Assembly: GCA_029975915.1 (NCBI GenBank)
Contig: JARKOC010000058.1
Location: 62,001-126,000, forward strand
DNA length: 64,000 nt
Direction: 5' to 3'
DNA from: Bryobacteraceae bacterium
GTDB lineage: Bacteria > Acidobacteriota > Terriglobia > Bryobacterales > Bryobacteraceae
The notes beneath the pieces were generated by a model that did not search any database, was not told where the DNA came from, and saw only the letters and a list, made by a program, of their open reading frames with translations. The stretch's first letter is position 1. Every line of letters begins with the position of its first letter. Positions 48,371 through 55,963 of the stretch are shown here, in pieces. The position numbers and the translations under genes were made by a program.

Positions 48371-50736
48371 GGTTCTGCCTTCAGTTGAGCAAATTTTGCG
48401 ATCAGTTTCTTAATGCCGATATTGGCGAAGCTGACGGTAATCTTGGCGTCGTCGCCGTCGCCTTCCTTGCGAATCACCGTGCCGCGGCCGTATTTTGCAT
48501 GATACACGGTCGCCCCGGCGGAGATGCCTCGCTTTGCCGTTTTCGGTCCCGCATGAGGCCTCGCGGCCGGCGCTGGCGGCGCCGGGGTCCTCACGACAGG
48601 CGGAACTGGAACGGAGCCTGGCTGAGCCGTCTGCACAGGCTTAGGCGCCAGCGACGGCGCCACAATCCCGCGTTCGGCGAAGAACTGCGAGATGTGATCG
48701 AGCGAGTTATATGTCTTTCCAGTATAAGTATTGCGGCGCGCCGCCTCGCGCACTTGGGCGCGCTCGCCGTGGAGGTCGAGGACGCCTGGCCGGCTCTGGA
48801 TGTGGAGTTCCTCGATCAGCGACTGCGGGACCTCATCGAGGAATCGCGAGCGCTGGCACGCCTCCAACGGAGATCCCCCATACCTCCGGCGGAACCGGGC
48901 GCACGTCAGGTAGAGCTGGCGCTGGGCGCGAGTCATGGCGACGTAGCAGAGGCGCCGCTCCTCCTCGAGCTGACTTTCGCTCTCCCGAGATCGTGAATGA
49001 GGGAAGAGCCCCTCTTCCAGGCCGGCGATAAAGACGACGGGAAACTCGAGGCCCTTGGCGTTGTGCATGGTCAGCAGCGACACGCGCGCCTTGTCGTCGA
49101 TCTGGTCTGCGTCGGAAACCAGAGCGGCGTGGTCGAGGAAATCGGTGAGCGTCTCGCCGCGTTCATGGGCCTCGGCCGCCGCCGAGAGCAGTTCCTCGAG
49201 ATTGCCGAGCTTGGATTCGGAATCAACGCCCGCATCGGCAGAGATCATCTGGCGATAGCCGGTGCGTTCAAACAGCTCGTTCAGGGTCTCGTGGACTCCG
49301 CGCTGAGCCAGATACTCCCTCAATTCCGCCATCATCCGCAAGAATGCCACGACGGATGCTTCAGCGCGGGCGCCCAGAAGTTTCTCCCCACAAGCCGCCT
49401 CGCAGGCATCCCAGAGCGTGATTCCGCGTGCACGTGCCAGCGCTTCGATCTGCTCCAGTGTGGTCTTGCCGATACCACGCGCCGGGACGTTGATGATGCG
49501 CGAAAGACTGACGCCGTCGCCGGGATTGGCAAGCAGTTTCAAGTACGCCAGGGCGTCTTTGATCTCGGCGCGCTGGTAGAAGCTGAACCCCCCGACAACG
49601 ATGTAGGGGCGGTTGTAACGCCGCAGCGCCTCCTCGATCTGGCGAGACTGGAAGTTGGTCCGGTAGAGGACCGCCACCCGGTTGTCCGGACTCTCGCGCA
49701 GCAGTTTCTCGATCGTGTCGGCGATGAACAGAGCCTCGGATTCGCCATCCGCAGCTTCATAGAAGCCGATGGGTGAGCCCGCGCCGTTTTCGGTTTCAAG
49801 CCACTTGCCGATGCGCGCCTGATTGTGGGCGACCACGGCGCCGGCGGCGTCCAGGATGGTCTTGGTCGAGCGGTAGTTCCTTTCAAGCTTGATTGTGCGG
49901 GCGTTGGGGTAGTCCTTCTCGAAATCGAGGATGTTCCGGATATCGGCCCCCCGCCAGCCGTAGATGGATTGGTCCTCGTCGCCCACCACGGCCACGTTGT
50001 CGTGTTGCTGGCTGAGCAGGCGCATCAACTCGTACTGCGACCGGTTGGTGTCCTGGTATTCATCGACCATCAGGAACTGTATGCGCCGGTTCCAAAGCGA
50101 ACGCACCTCGGCGTCGTGGCGCAGAAGACGGACGGCTTCAAGCAGCAGGTCGTCGAAGTCGAGCGAATTCGCGCGGCGAAGTTCCTCGTTGTAGAGTTCA
50201 AAAACCTTGGCGAGGCGCGTTGCCTTCGGGTCAGAGGCGGCTCGCGCAAGGTCCTCAGGACCCTGTTTGTGGTTCTTGGCGTGGCTGATGCGGGACAGGG
50301 CCGCCCGGTGCTGCATGAACTTGTCGTCGAGACCGAGCTTCTTGTAGATCTGCTTGATCAGGACCACCTGGTCGTCGGCGTCGTAGATCTGGAATTCCCG
50401 GGTGAATCCGGGCCGGAGATGCGCCAGAGAGTCGCCGTCGCGCCTGAGCAGACGGACGCAAAAGCTGTGAAAAGTGCTGACCAGGGGGCCGGCATCCGAA
50501 ATCCGCCCGGCGAGCAGGCCGGCCACCCGATCCCGCATTTCGCCGGCTGCCTTGTTGGTGAAGGTGACGGCGAGCACTGATGGACCGTAAATTCCTTTAT
50601 TTTTAATCAGATGTGCGATGCGGTGGGTGATTACCCGGGTCTTGCCGCTGCCCGCGCCTGCCAGAATGAGCAGCGGCCCTTCGACGTGGCACACCGCCTC
50701 TTTTTGCCGTGGGTTGAGCCCGGAAAGGAAATCCAT
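48367..50736 (-). CDS. UvrD/PcrA-family ATP-dependent DNA helicase
   Basis: 789 aa superfamily 1A helicase. Motif I is AGAGSGKTRVITHRIAHL, motif Ia TFTNKAAGEM, motif II VDEYQDTN, motif III GDEDQSIYGWRGAD, motif IV LERNYRS, motif V LTMHNAKGLEFPVVF and motif VI YVAMTRAQRQL. The C-terminal region contains the PcrA/UvrD Tudor-like end (GATVYHAKYGRGTVI). It unwinds DNA in excision repair, mismatch repair and removal of recombination intermediates. TGCTACAAT upstream is its likely extended -10. Confidence 0.96.
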   Translation of the reverse strand: MDFLSGLNPRQKEAVCHVEGPLLILAGAGSGKTRVITHRIAHLIKNKGIYGPSVLAVTFTNKAAGEMRDRVAGLLAGRISDAGPLVSTFHSFCVRLLRRDGDSLAHLRPGFTREFQIYDADDQVVLIKQIYKKLGLDDKFMQHRAALSRISHAKNHKQGPEDLARAASDPKATRLAKVFELYNEELRRANSLDFDDLLLEAVRLLRHDAEVRSLWNRRIQFLMVDEYQDTNRSQYELMRLLSQQHDNVAVVGDEDQSIYGWRGADIRNILDFEKDYPNARTIKLERNYRSTKTILDAAGAVVAHNQARIGKWLETENGAGSPIGFYEAADGESEALFIADTIEKLLRESPDNRVAVLYRTNFQSRQIEEALRRYNRPYIVVGGFSFYQRAEIKDALAYLKLLANPGDGVSLSRIINVPARGIGKTTLEQIEALARARGITLWDACEAACGEKLLGARAEASVVAFLRMMAELREYLAQRGVHETLNELFERTGYRQMISADAGVDSESKLGNLEELLSAAAEAHERGETLTDFLDHAALVSDADQIDDKARVSLLTMHNAKGLEFPVVFIAGLEEGLFPHSRSRESESQLEEERRLCYVAMTRAQRQLYLTCARFRRRYGGSPLEACQRSRFLDEVPQSLIEELHIQSRPGVLDLHGERAQVREAARRNTYTGKTYNSLDHISQFFAERGIVAPSLAPKPVQTAQPGSVPVPPVVRTPAPPAPAARPHAGPKTAKRGISAGATVYHAKYGRGTVIRKEGDGDDAKITVSFANIGIKKLIAKFAQLKAEP

Positions 50737-50759
50737 CGCGAGGAGACTCAGAATCCGTC

Positions 50760-50768
50760 ATTGTAGCA
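50760..50768 (-). promoter_or_regulatory. Extended -10 of the helicase gene
   Basis: TGCTACAAT on the minus strand, giving a leader of about 20 nt before ATG 50736. The identical 9-mer precedes rpmE. Confidence 0.55.
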
Positions 50769-50791
50769 TGCCAGCCGCCATCGATAGAGAT

Positions 50792-50817
50792 AACAAGCTG
50801 AAAAGACAGGGCTTGTT
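50792..50817. repeat. Inverted repeat AACAAGC/GCTTGTT in the divergent gap
   Basis: Perfect 7-bp arms at 50792-50798 and 50811-50817 with a 12-nt spacer, upstream of the helicase promoter. Could be an operator or a leader hairpin. Confidence 0.35.
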
Positions 50818-50863
50818 GTTACATCCCGGGCGCCGGTAAAGAAAACAAGACGGCTGAGATTGT

Positions 50864-50893
50864 TGTAACCTGGAGCCAGTGCCCTCCGCCTTA
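50864..50893 (+). promoter_or_regulatory. Candidate ECF-sigma-type promoter of the sigma factor gene
   Basis: TGTAACC at 50864-50870, a 16-bp spacer and CGCCTTA at 50887-50893. This resembles ECF promoters (AAC-containing -35, CGTC-like -10), which would make the sigma factor autoregulated. Confidence 0.4.
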
Positions 50894-50940
50894 TCAATCG
50901 AGCCCAGGCAGGGCTTGCGGACGGGCCGAAATGACACCGC

Positions 50941-51567
50941 ATGTTGGTCGACTTCGAGGTAGTCCGGAAGGCGAAAGCCGGCGACGGTGGTGCGTTCAAC
51001 GAGGTCGTAACGGCCTACCGAAGGCGCATCATGGGTACGGTTGCGCGAATGATTGGGCGGCCCGAGGATGTGGAAGACGTCGCGCAAGAGGTCTTCCTGC
51101 GGTTGTATTATTCGATGGATCAATTGAGGAGCCCGGAGGTATTCGAACCGTGGCTCTACCGGCTGACAGTAAACGCTTCGCTCGATTATCTCCGGAAGCG
51201 GAGGCGGCGGGGCGAGTCCAGGATGGCGGATTTGAGCGAGCAGCAGGTGATGATGGCCGATGCGGCCGCCGGCACGAGATGGAGCAACGAAGAGGCTCAG
51301 AAGGCGAAGACGCGAGAGTTGGTGGATGCCTTGCTGAGCGAGGTCAGCGAAAGCGACCGGGTGCTGTTGACATTAAAAGAAGTGGAAGGGCTATCGCTCA
51401 AAGAGTTACAGTCGATCTATGATGTAAACGAAAGTGCTCTCAAGGTCCGGCTGTTCCGGGCCAGACAAAGGGTGCTCAAGGCATTTGGAAAGGCCAAAGA
51501 CGAGCGGGCGAAAGCGGCGGAAAAGATAAACGCCGCCGGGCAATCGGCTGGAGATGGGCAGGGTTGA
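50941..51567 (+). CDS. RNA polymerase ECF sigma factor
   Basis: 208 aa. Region 2 includes the core binding motif EDVEDVAQEVFLRLY and the sequence FEPWLYRLTVNASLDYLRKR; region 4 (about residues 130-180) contains a helix-turn-helix (LSLKELQSIYDVNESALKVRLFRAR). There is no region 1 or 3, as in group IV factors. A 40-residue charged linker is followed by a Lys/Ala-rich tail. The next two genes encode a membrane anti-sigma candidate and a periplasmic Spy-like protein, which points to an envelope-stress regulon. Confidence 0.94.
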   Translation: MLVDFEVVRKAKAGDGGAFNEVVTAYRRRIMGTVARMIGRPEDVEDVAQEVFLRLYYSMDQLRSPEVFEPWLYRLTVNASLDYLRKRRRRGESRMADLSEQQVMMADAAAGTRWSNEEAQKAKTRELVDALLSEVSESDRVLLTLKEVEGLSLKELQSIYDVNESALKVRLFRARQRVLKAFGKAKDERAKAAEKINAAGQSAGDGQG

Positions 51568-51605
51568 GTTGAAGCGTTGAAGCAGCGATGATTGGGAAGG
51601 GCAAT

Positions 51606-51962
51606 ATGGCACGGGATCAGAGAGAACTCGAACGGGAGTTAGACAGCCTCTTGGCGGCCTACCGGGATGCCTGCCCGGCGCCGGAGGCCTCTGTTGACTT
51701 CATGCCCCAACTTTGGGCGCGGATCGACGCGCGCCAGAACTCATCCTGGTTCCTGAAGCGCTGGACTGAAGGGTTCGTGGCGGCTGCGCTCGCGGCCTGC
51801 CTGACAGTTTTTCTGCTTCAGGTAACGACCGACGACGGGCGGAACGCGGTCTACCAGACGACCTACCTCGAAACATTGACGCAGGATTCCACGCCAGAGA
51901 ATTCCATCTTCGTGGACGTGGCGGCGGTCGCCTACCCTGATCACTACTCCACCGGCCGTTGA
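51606..51962 (+). CDS. Putative membrane-bound anti-sigma factor
   Basis: 118 aa from ATG 51606, which has GAAGGG 4 nt upstream; an in-frame ATG at 51588 would add six residues. The cytoplasmic N-terminal helical part (MARDQRELERELDSLLAAYRD is continuous with the acidic region) is followed by one membrane segment (about residues 60-78, GFVAAALAACLTVFLLQV) and a short extracytoplasmic tail. No zinc-binding anti-sigma motif is seen. Position after the sigma gene is the main evidence. Confidence 0.6.
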   Translation: MARDQRELERELDSLLAAYRDACPAPEASVDFMPQLWARIDARQNSSWFLKRWTEGFVAAALAACLTVFLLQVTTDDGRNAVYQTTYLETLTQDSTPENSIFVDVAAVAYPDHYSTGR

Positions 51963-51967
51963 TTTCC

Positions 51968-52384
51968 ATGAAGCCGTTCAACCGAAATCTCGCCATCTCA
52001 CTGACGCTGGTATTCCTAAGCGGACTGGCCCTGGGTGCGCTCGGCTACCGTTACTATGCGCAGAAAACCGCGGTTACCCGCGAAAACCGTCCGCCGCGCA
52101 GTCCCAAGGAGTTTCGAGCCGCTTACACCGCTGAGATGCAGGCTCGCCTCAAATTGAGTGACGATCAGGTCAAGCGTCTCACCACGATACTCGATGAGAC
52201 CGAAGCCAAATACAAGGAAGTACGTGAGCGGATTCGGCCCGAGATGAAGGCAATTCAAGACGGTCAAGTGGCCGCGATCAATGCAATGCTGACCGCGGAT
52301 CAGCAGGCTGAGTACGCCAAGATGCGCGCGGAGCGTGAGGAGCGGCGCAAGAAACGCGAGGCTGAGCAGGGCAAAAGAGACTGA
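51968..52384 (+). CDS. Spy/CpxP-like periplasmic protein (membrane-anchored)
   Basis: 138 aa from ATG 51968; a TTG at 51959 overlapping the previous stop is an alternative start. An N-terminal membrane anchor (about residues 7-27) precedes a long alpha-helical, charged domain (QARLKLSDDQVKRLTTILDE, RERIRPEMKAIQDGQ, ADQQAEYAKMRAEREERRKK) like the LTxxQ-containing Spy/CpxP/CnrX proteins. They bind metals or unfolded proteins and restrain envelope-stress sensors. Its operon place suggests it is part of the sigma/anti-sigma circuit. Confidence 0.8.
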   Translation: MKPFNRNLAISLTLVFLSGLALGALGYRYYAQKTAVTRENRPPRSPKEFRAAYTAEMQARLKLSDDQVKRLTTILDETEAKYKEVRERIRPEMKAIQDGQVAAINAMLTADQQAEYAKMRAEREERRKKREAEQGKRD

Positions 52385-52386
52385 CG

Positions 52387-52407
52387 GCCTGCGGCGAAGC
52401 CGCAGGC
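52387..52407 (+). repeat. 9-bp perfect hairpin (GCCTGCGGC-GAA-GCCGCAGGC)
   Basis: Immediately after the Spy-like stop; a REP-like or terminator stem without T tract. It precedes the stronger hairpin at 52423. Confidence 0.5.
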
Positions 52408-52422
52408 ACACCAAAGACACAA

Positions 52423-52451
52423 AAGGCGTGGAGCTTAAAACTCCACGCCTT
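52423..52451. terminator. Bidirectional intrinsic terminator
   Basis: AAGGCGTGGAG/CTCCACGCCTT, 11 bp perfect with loop CTTAAAA, flanked by ACAAA on the left and GTTTC on the right. It separates the sigma operon (+) from rpmE (-). Confidence 0.8.
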
Positions 52452-52480
52452 GTTTCTATCCGAATCTGTTTGGCAGGCGC

Positions 52481-52735
52481 CTAAGCTTGGGCCTTTTCCG
52501 AGACGCGGTCGGCGATCTTCTTCTGCAACGCTGCGGTGCGGGCCAGTTTCTTTTGGAACCTGTCCACGCGGCCTTCGGTGTCGATGAGCTTCTGACGGCC
52601 GGTGAAAAACGGATGGCAGTTGGAGCAGATTTCCACGCGGATGTCGCCCTTGTGCGTGGAACGGGTCTTGAACGTGTGGCCGCAGGCGCAGATCACGTTC
52701 AGTTCATTATAGGCGGGGTGGATGCCAGCTTTCAT
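52481..52735 (-). CDS. rpmE: Ribosomal protein bL31 (zinc-binding form)
   Basis: 84 aa from ATG 52735. [12 protein letters not shown] is the family start. The four zinc ligands are Cys16, Cys18, Cys37 and Cys40 ([21 protein letters not shown]), the same positions as in E. coli L31, so this is the zinc form. TGCTACAAT at 52760-52768 is its likely extended -10. It lies convergent to the sigma operon beyond a shared terminator. Confidence 0.97.
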   Translation of the reverse strand: MKAGIHPAYNELNVICACGHTFKTRSTHKGDIRVEICSNCHPFFTGRQKLIDTEGRVDRFQKKLARTAALQKKIADRVSEKAQA

Positions 52736-52759
52736 GTGGGGAATACCTAAGACCTCTCC

Positions 52760-52768
52760 ATTGTAGCA
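52760..52768 (-). promoter_or_regulatory. Extended -10 of rpmE
   Basis: TGCTACAAT on the minus strand, giving a leader of about 17-20 nt with GGAGAGG before the start region. Same 9-mer as upstream of the helicase gene. Confidence 0.55.
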
Positions 52769-52815
52769 AGAGAACTGCCGTATGGAAAACGGCCCCGCAT
52801 CTCGGCGCGCGGGAC

Positions 52816-53772
52816 TCAAGCCGGCGCACGCAGGAGGACTTTCAGTGAGCCGGGCCGTTGCGCCTCAAGGAATGCTTCGGCCGCCTCCGCCAGCGGGAAT
52901 TCGGCCGTGATCATGTCATCGAGCAAAAGCCGCCCAGACCGGATCAGTCTCATCGCCGGCTCCATCCGTCCGCAGCGGGACCCAATCAATGTAATTTCGT
53001 TCACAACCACCGGTGCAGCATCGAACGATACATCGCCGTGAATTGTCGATTTCATGATGACCGTGCCTCGCGGACGCGTGGCGGCGATGGCTGCCCTCAG
53101 TCCCTCTGCTTTCCCTGTCGCCTCCACGGTGAACTGGAACCCTGAACGAGGCGGCACCTCATTCATATGAGCCTGAATGCCGCCTTTGGCCGCGATGGCC
53201 AGCTTGTCAACGTGGCGTCCGAACAGGTGAACTTCGGCCCCGTTGAGCGACAACACCTGGGCCGCCAGCAATCCGAGCTTCCCATCGCCAAGCACTGCCA
53301 CAGGCGCGCCTTTGGGGATCTTCACCTGTTCGAGGATCTCGCAGGCTGCGGCGACGGGTTCAGCGAACACGGCGTGTTCAGTCCCGACCGCCGCGGGCAC
53401 CGCGACCAGATTCGATTCTGGCAGGGTGAAAAACTCGGCGAAGGCTCCGGGGTGGCCCGCTATGCCGAGAACCTTACGGTTTGGACAATGCCTGCCAAGG
53501 CCGTCAAGACACCAATCGCAGCGGCGGCAGGGTAGATTGATGCCGCCCACCACACGCTTGCCCAGCCAGCTTTTGTCATCGCAAGCGACTACCTCCGCCA
53601 CGAACTCATGGCCGGGCTGGCCAGAAAAGGAATAGTACCCCCGTAGCAGTTCAAGATCCGTGTTGCAGATGCCCCCACAGATCAACTTCAGTAGAGCATG
53701 GCCGGGCTTGCGTCTCGGTTTAGGTGACTTGCCAGCATAAAGAGCGCCATTCTCGATCCAAAGCCGGATCAT
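52816..53772 (-). CDS. Zinc-dependent alcohol dehydrogenase (MDR family)
   Basis: 318 aa from ATG 53772, preceded by GAAGGAGGT 6 nt upstream. Catalytic zinc region [14 protein letters not shown] with GHEFVAEV; structural zinc cysteines [15 protein letters not shown]; Rossmann motif [15 protein letters not shown]. The substrate could be a sugar alcohol or threonine-like compound. It is somewhat shorter than typical 340-aa MDR enzymes. Its ATG overlaps the HhH gene stop (TGATG). Confidence 0.92.
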   Translation of the reverse strand: MIRLWIENGALYAGKSPKPRRKPGHALLKLICGGICNTDLELLRGYYSFSGQPGHEFVAEVVACDDKSWLGKRVVGGINLPCRRCDWCLDGLGRHCPNRKVLGIAGHPGAFAEFFTLPESNLVAVPAAVGTEHAVFAEPVAAACEILEQVKIPKGAPVAVLGDGKLGLLAAQVLSLNGAEVHLFGRHVDKLAIAAKGGIQAHMNEVPPRSGFQFTVEATGKAEGLRAAIAATRPRGTVIMKSTIHGDVSFDAAPVVVNEITLIGSRCGRMEPAMRLIRSGRLLLDDMITAEFPLAEAAEAFLEAQRPGSLKVLLRAPA

Positions 53773-54056
53773 CAGTGCACCTCCTTCACTGAGGCCTTTC
53801 TGATTCGAGAGTAGTACCACCACTGGCGCTGTTCGGAGGGCAAGCATGGATTGCGCGCCTGTGCCACGGCGCACACCAAAGTGTCCTCGACGCAGGGATC
53901 CTGTCGCGTGCCGGTAAGGCGGCACAGTTCCTGATAGAGCCGCTTGCCGTTCTTGCGGGCCAACTGGGAGACGCTGGTGATGCCGAGCAGTCCGAAATCC
54001 TTGAGAAAGGCCGGCCCGATGCCCGCCAGATCCTTGAGCTTGCGCTGATCTGCCAT
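53772..54056 (-). CDS. Helix-hairpin-helix protein of the Cdd1 (pathogenicity locus) family
   Basis: 94 aa from ATG 54056; the longer frame to 54185 overlaps rhaM and is rejected. LKDLAGIGPAFLKDFGLLGITSVSQLARKN is a helix-hairpin-helix followed by the Cys-containing DPCVEDTLVCAVAQ and the basic RQWWYYSRIRK. This matches the Cdd1/mitomycin-resistance-like proteins, presumed nucleic-acid binders of unknown role. It is coupled to the alcohol dehydrogenase gene by a 1-nt overlap. Confidence 0.82.
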   Translation of the reverse strand: MADQRKLKDLAGIGPAFLKDFGLLGITSVSQLARKNGKRLYQELCRLTGTRQDPCVEDTLVCAVAQARNPCLPSEQRQWWYYSRIRKASVKEVH

Positions 54057-54065
54057 AGCACTCGA

Positions 54066-54071
54066 TATGAT
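54066..54071 (+). promoter_or_regulatory. -10 box for a leaderless rhaM transcript
   Basis: TATGAT, followed by exactly 7 nt and the ATG at 54079. The more upstream ATGs at 54067 and 54070 fall inside the -10 itself and would not be transcribed. Confidence 0.5.
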
Positions 54072-54078
54072 GCCAGAG

Positions 54079-54399
54079 ATGCAACGTGTCTGTTTCACGC
54101 TCCAAGTCAAGCCGGACCGGCTGGAAGAATACAAGCGGCGCCACCGCAACGTGTGGCCGGAGATGCTCGACGCGCTAAAACGCACCGGATGGACAAATTA
54201 TTCGCTATTCCTGCGTCCCGACGGGCTTCTGGTCGGCTACCTTGAAACGCCCGATTTCGAAGCCGCCCGCGCCGGCATGCAGCGCGAAGAGGTCAACGCG
54301 CGCTGGCAAAACGAAATGAAGGAGTTCTTCATCGACGATGCAGGACGGGCGCCGGACAAGCAGATGGCGCCGTTTGAGATGGTCTTCCATCTCGACTGA
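54079..54399 (+). CDS. rhaM: L-rhamnose mutarotase
   Basis: 106 aa from ATG 54079, chosen over two upstream ATGs because the -10 at 54066-54071 overlaps them and because the family starts this close to FTLQVKPDRLEEYKRRH. Conserved features are the EEYKRRH-VWPEM stretch with the catalytic His, SLFLRPDGLLVGYLE, and the C-terminal FEMVFHLD. The enzyme interconverts alpha and beta L-rhamnose anomers. No other rhamnose genes are near. Confidence 0.92.
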   Translation: MQRVCFTLQVKPDRLEEYKRRHRNVWPEMLDALKRTGWTNYSLFLRPDGLLVGYLETPDFEAARAGMQREEVNARWQNEMKEFFIDDAGRAPDKQMAPFEMVFHLD

Positions 54400-54422
54400 C
54401 GCTCATCTGGAATAATGGAGGC

Positions 54423-55733
54423 TTGTCGTCCTCTCTAGCCTGTATTAACTCCAACTGCGCGTCGGTGTTCGACATCGGCGAGGTGATCTACACGTGTCCC
54501 AATTGCGGAGCTCTGATCGAGCACCGCGACGAGGGGCTCTCGCTCGACCCGGAAAAGACGGTGCGTCTGTGGCGCGCCCGGCGCATTTCGAATGCTCCCG
54601 AAGACCAAAGCGGCGTATGGCGCTTCCGAGAACTGCTTGGCTTCGCCGACACCTCCCGCGACCGCATCGTCACGCTCCGCGAGGGCAACACGCCGCTGCT
54701 CGACGCTCCGCGCGCCGCCGCCTACGCCGGACTTGAGCGGCTCACCTTCAAGCATCAGGGATTCAATCCCACCGGATCGTTCAAGGACAACGGCATGACA
54801 GCCGGCGCCACCGTCGGTCTCCGCCTCGGCATGAAGCGGGTCGCCTGCGTTTCCACCGGCAATACCTCGGCTTCGATGGCCGCCTATGCCGCCGCCGCCG
54901 GCATGACGCCAATCATCTTCCTGCCCCACGGCAACATCAGCTACGGCAAACTTGCTCAGGCGCTTGAGTACGGCGCGCTCACCCTCCAGGTGGAAGCCAA
55001 CTTCGACCAGATTCTGTCGCTGGTACGCGTCCTGGCAACCGAGATGGGCATCTACCTGTTGAACTCGGTCAACCCGTTCCGCATCGAGGGCCAGAAGACG
55101 ATCATGGCCGAAATGATGGACCAGCGGGATTGGCGCGTGCCGGACTGGGTGGTCGTCCCTGGCGGCAACCTCGGCAATATCTCCGCCTTCGGCAAGGCGT
55201 TCCGCGAACTCAAGTCGCTCGGTTTTGTCGAACGCGAGCCCCGCTTCGCCGTCGTACAGGCCGAGGGCTCCGCGCCCTTCTGCAACTATTTCCGAGACCG
55301 CGGCGAATTCCAGCCCGTCACCGAACCGGAGACCCTCGCCACCGCCATCCGCATCGGCGACCCGGTTTCCTGGCCCAAGGCCATCCAAGTGGTCGATGAA
55401 TCGGGCGGGATTGTGACGAAGGTGTCAGAGCAGGAGATCGCCGACGCCAAAGCGGTCGTCGGGCGGTGCGGCATCGGCTGCGAGCCAGCTTCGGCCGCCA
55501 CACTGGCTGGACTGAAGCAATTGGTTGCCGCCCGCATCATTGATGAGTCGGCTGACGTGGTCGCCGTTCTTACCGGGAATGTCCTGAAGGACCCTGACTA
55601 CATCTTCAAGTACCACTCCGGCCAGTTGAAGACGCCCTCAGGCGAGCTGCTGAAATCCGCTTTTGGCAACGCGCCTATAGTCGTCCCCAACGAACCAGGC
55701 AGGATCGCTGCCATCATCAATAGCCGCACGTGA
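54423..55733 (+). CDS. thrC: Threonine synthase
   Basis: 436 aa from a TTG start at 54423. No ATG or GTG in frame gives the N-terminal zinc-ribbon-like part (ACINSNCASVF...YTCPNCGALIE). AATAAT just upstream could be a -10. The PLP-binding Lys is in NPTGSFKDNGM, with SFK in the usual fold-type II place, and LPHGNISYGKLAQ and GNLGNISAFGKAF match the phosphate and substrate regions. It converts O-phosphohomoserine to threonine. GGAGG overlaps the start by 1-nt spacing, which is poor, so the start needs testing. Confidence 0.93.
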   Translation: MSSSLACINSNCASVFDIGEVIYTCPNCGALIEHRDEGLSLDPEKTVRLWRARRISNAPEDQSGVWRFRELLGFADTSRDRIVTLREGNTPLLDAPRAAAYAGLERLTFKHQGFNPTGSFKDNGMTAGATVGLRLGMKRVACVSTGNTSASMAAYAAAAGMTPIIFLPHGNISYGKLAQALEYGALTLQVEANFDQILSLVRVLATEMGIYLLNSVNPFRIEGQKTIMAEMMDQRDWRVPDWVVVPGGNLGNISAFGKAFRELKSLGFVEREPRFAVVQAEGSAPFCNYFRDRGEFQPVTEPETLATAIRIGDPVSWPKAIQVVDESGGIVTKVSEQEIADAKAVVGRCGIGCEPASAATLAGLKQLVAARIIDESADVVAVLTGNVLKDPDYIFKYHSGQLKTPSGELLKSAFGNAPIVVPNEPGRIAAIINSRT

Positions 55734-55963
55734 TCCGGCCGCTGAGAACTTGTTTTGCCGGAACGCCGCCACCCCGCCAACGCGTGAAGGTTGGTTCCGC
55801 GCCACGTCCGGATTGAGCCGCGCTCGCGGTCCTGGGCTGGCTCAATGACCCGTGCGATGTGTTGTTGCGCCACACTCCTGGTGCCGATTGCACGGTCCTG
55901 TGTTTCTCCCAGAACAGTTTGGGGACCAGACGGTTTGGAATTCCACGTGCCCATCTCTCCAGC

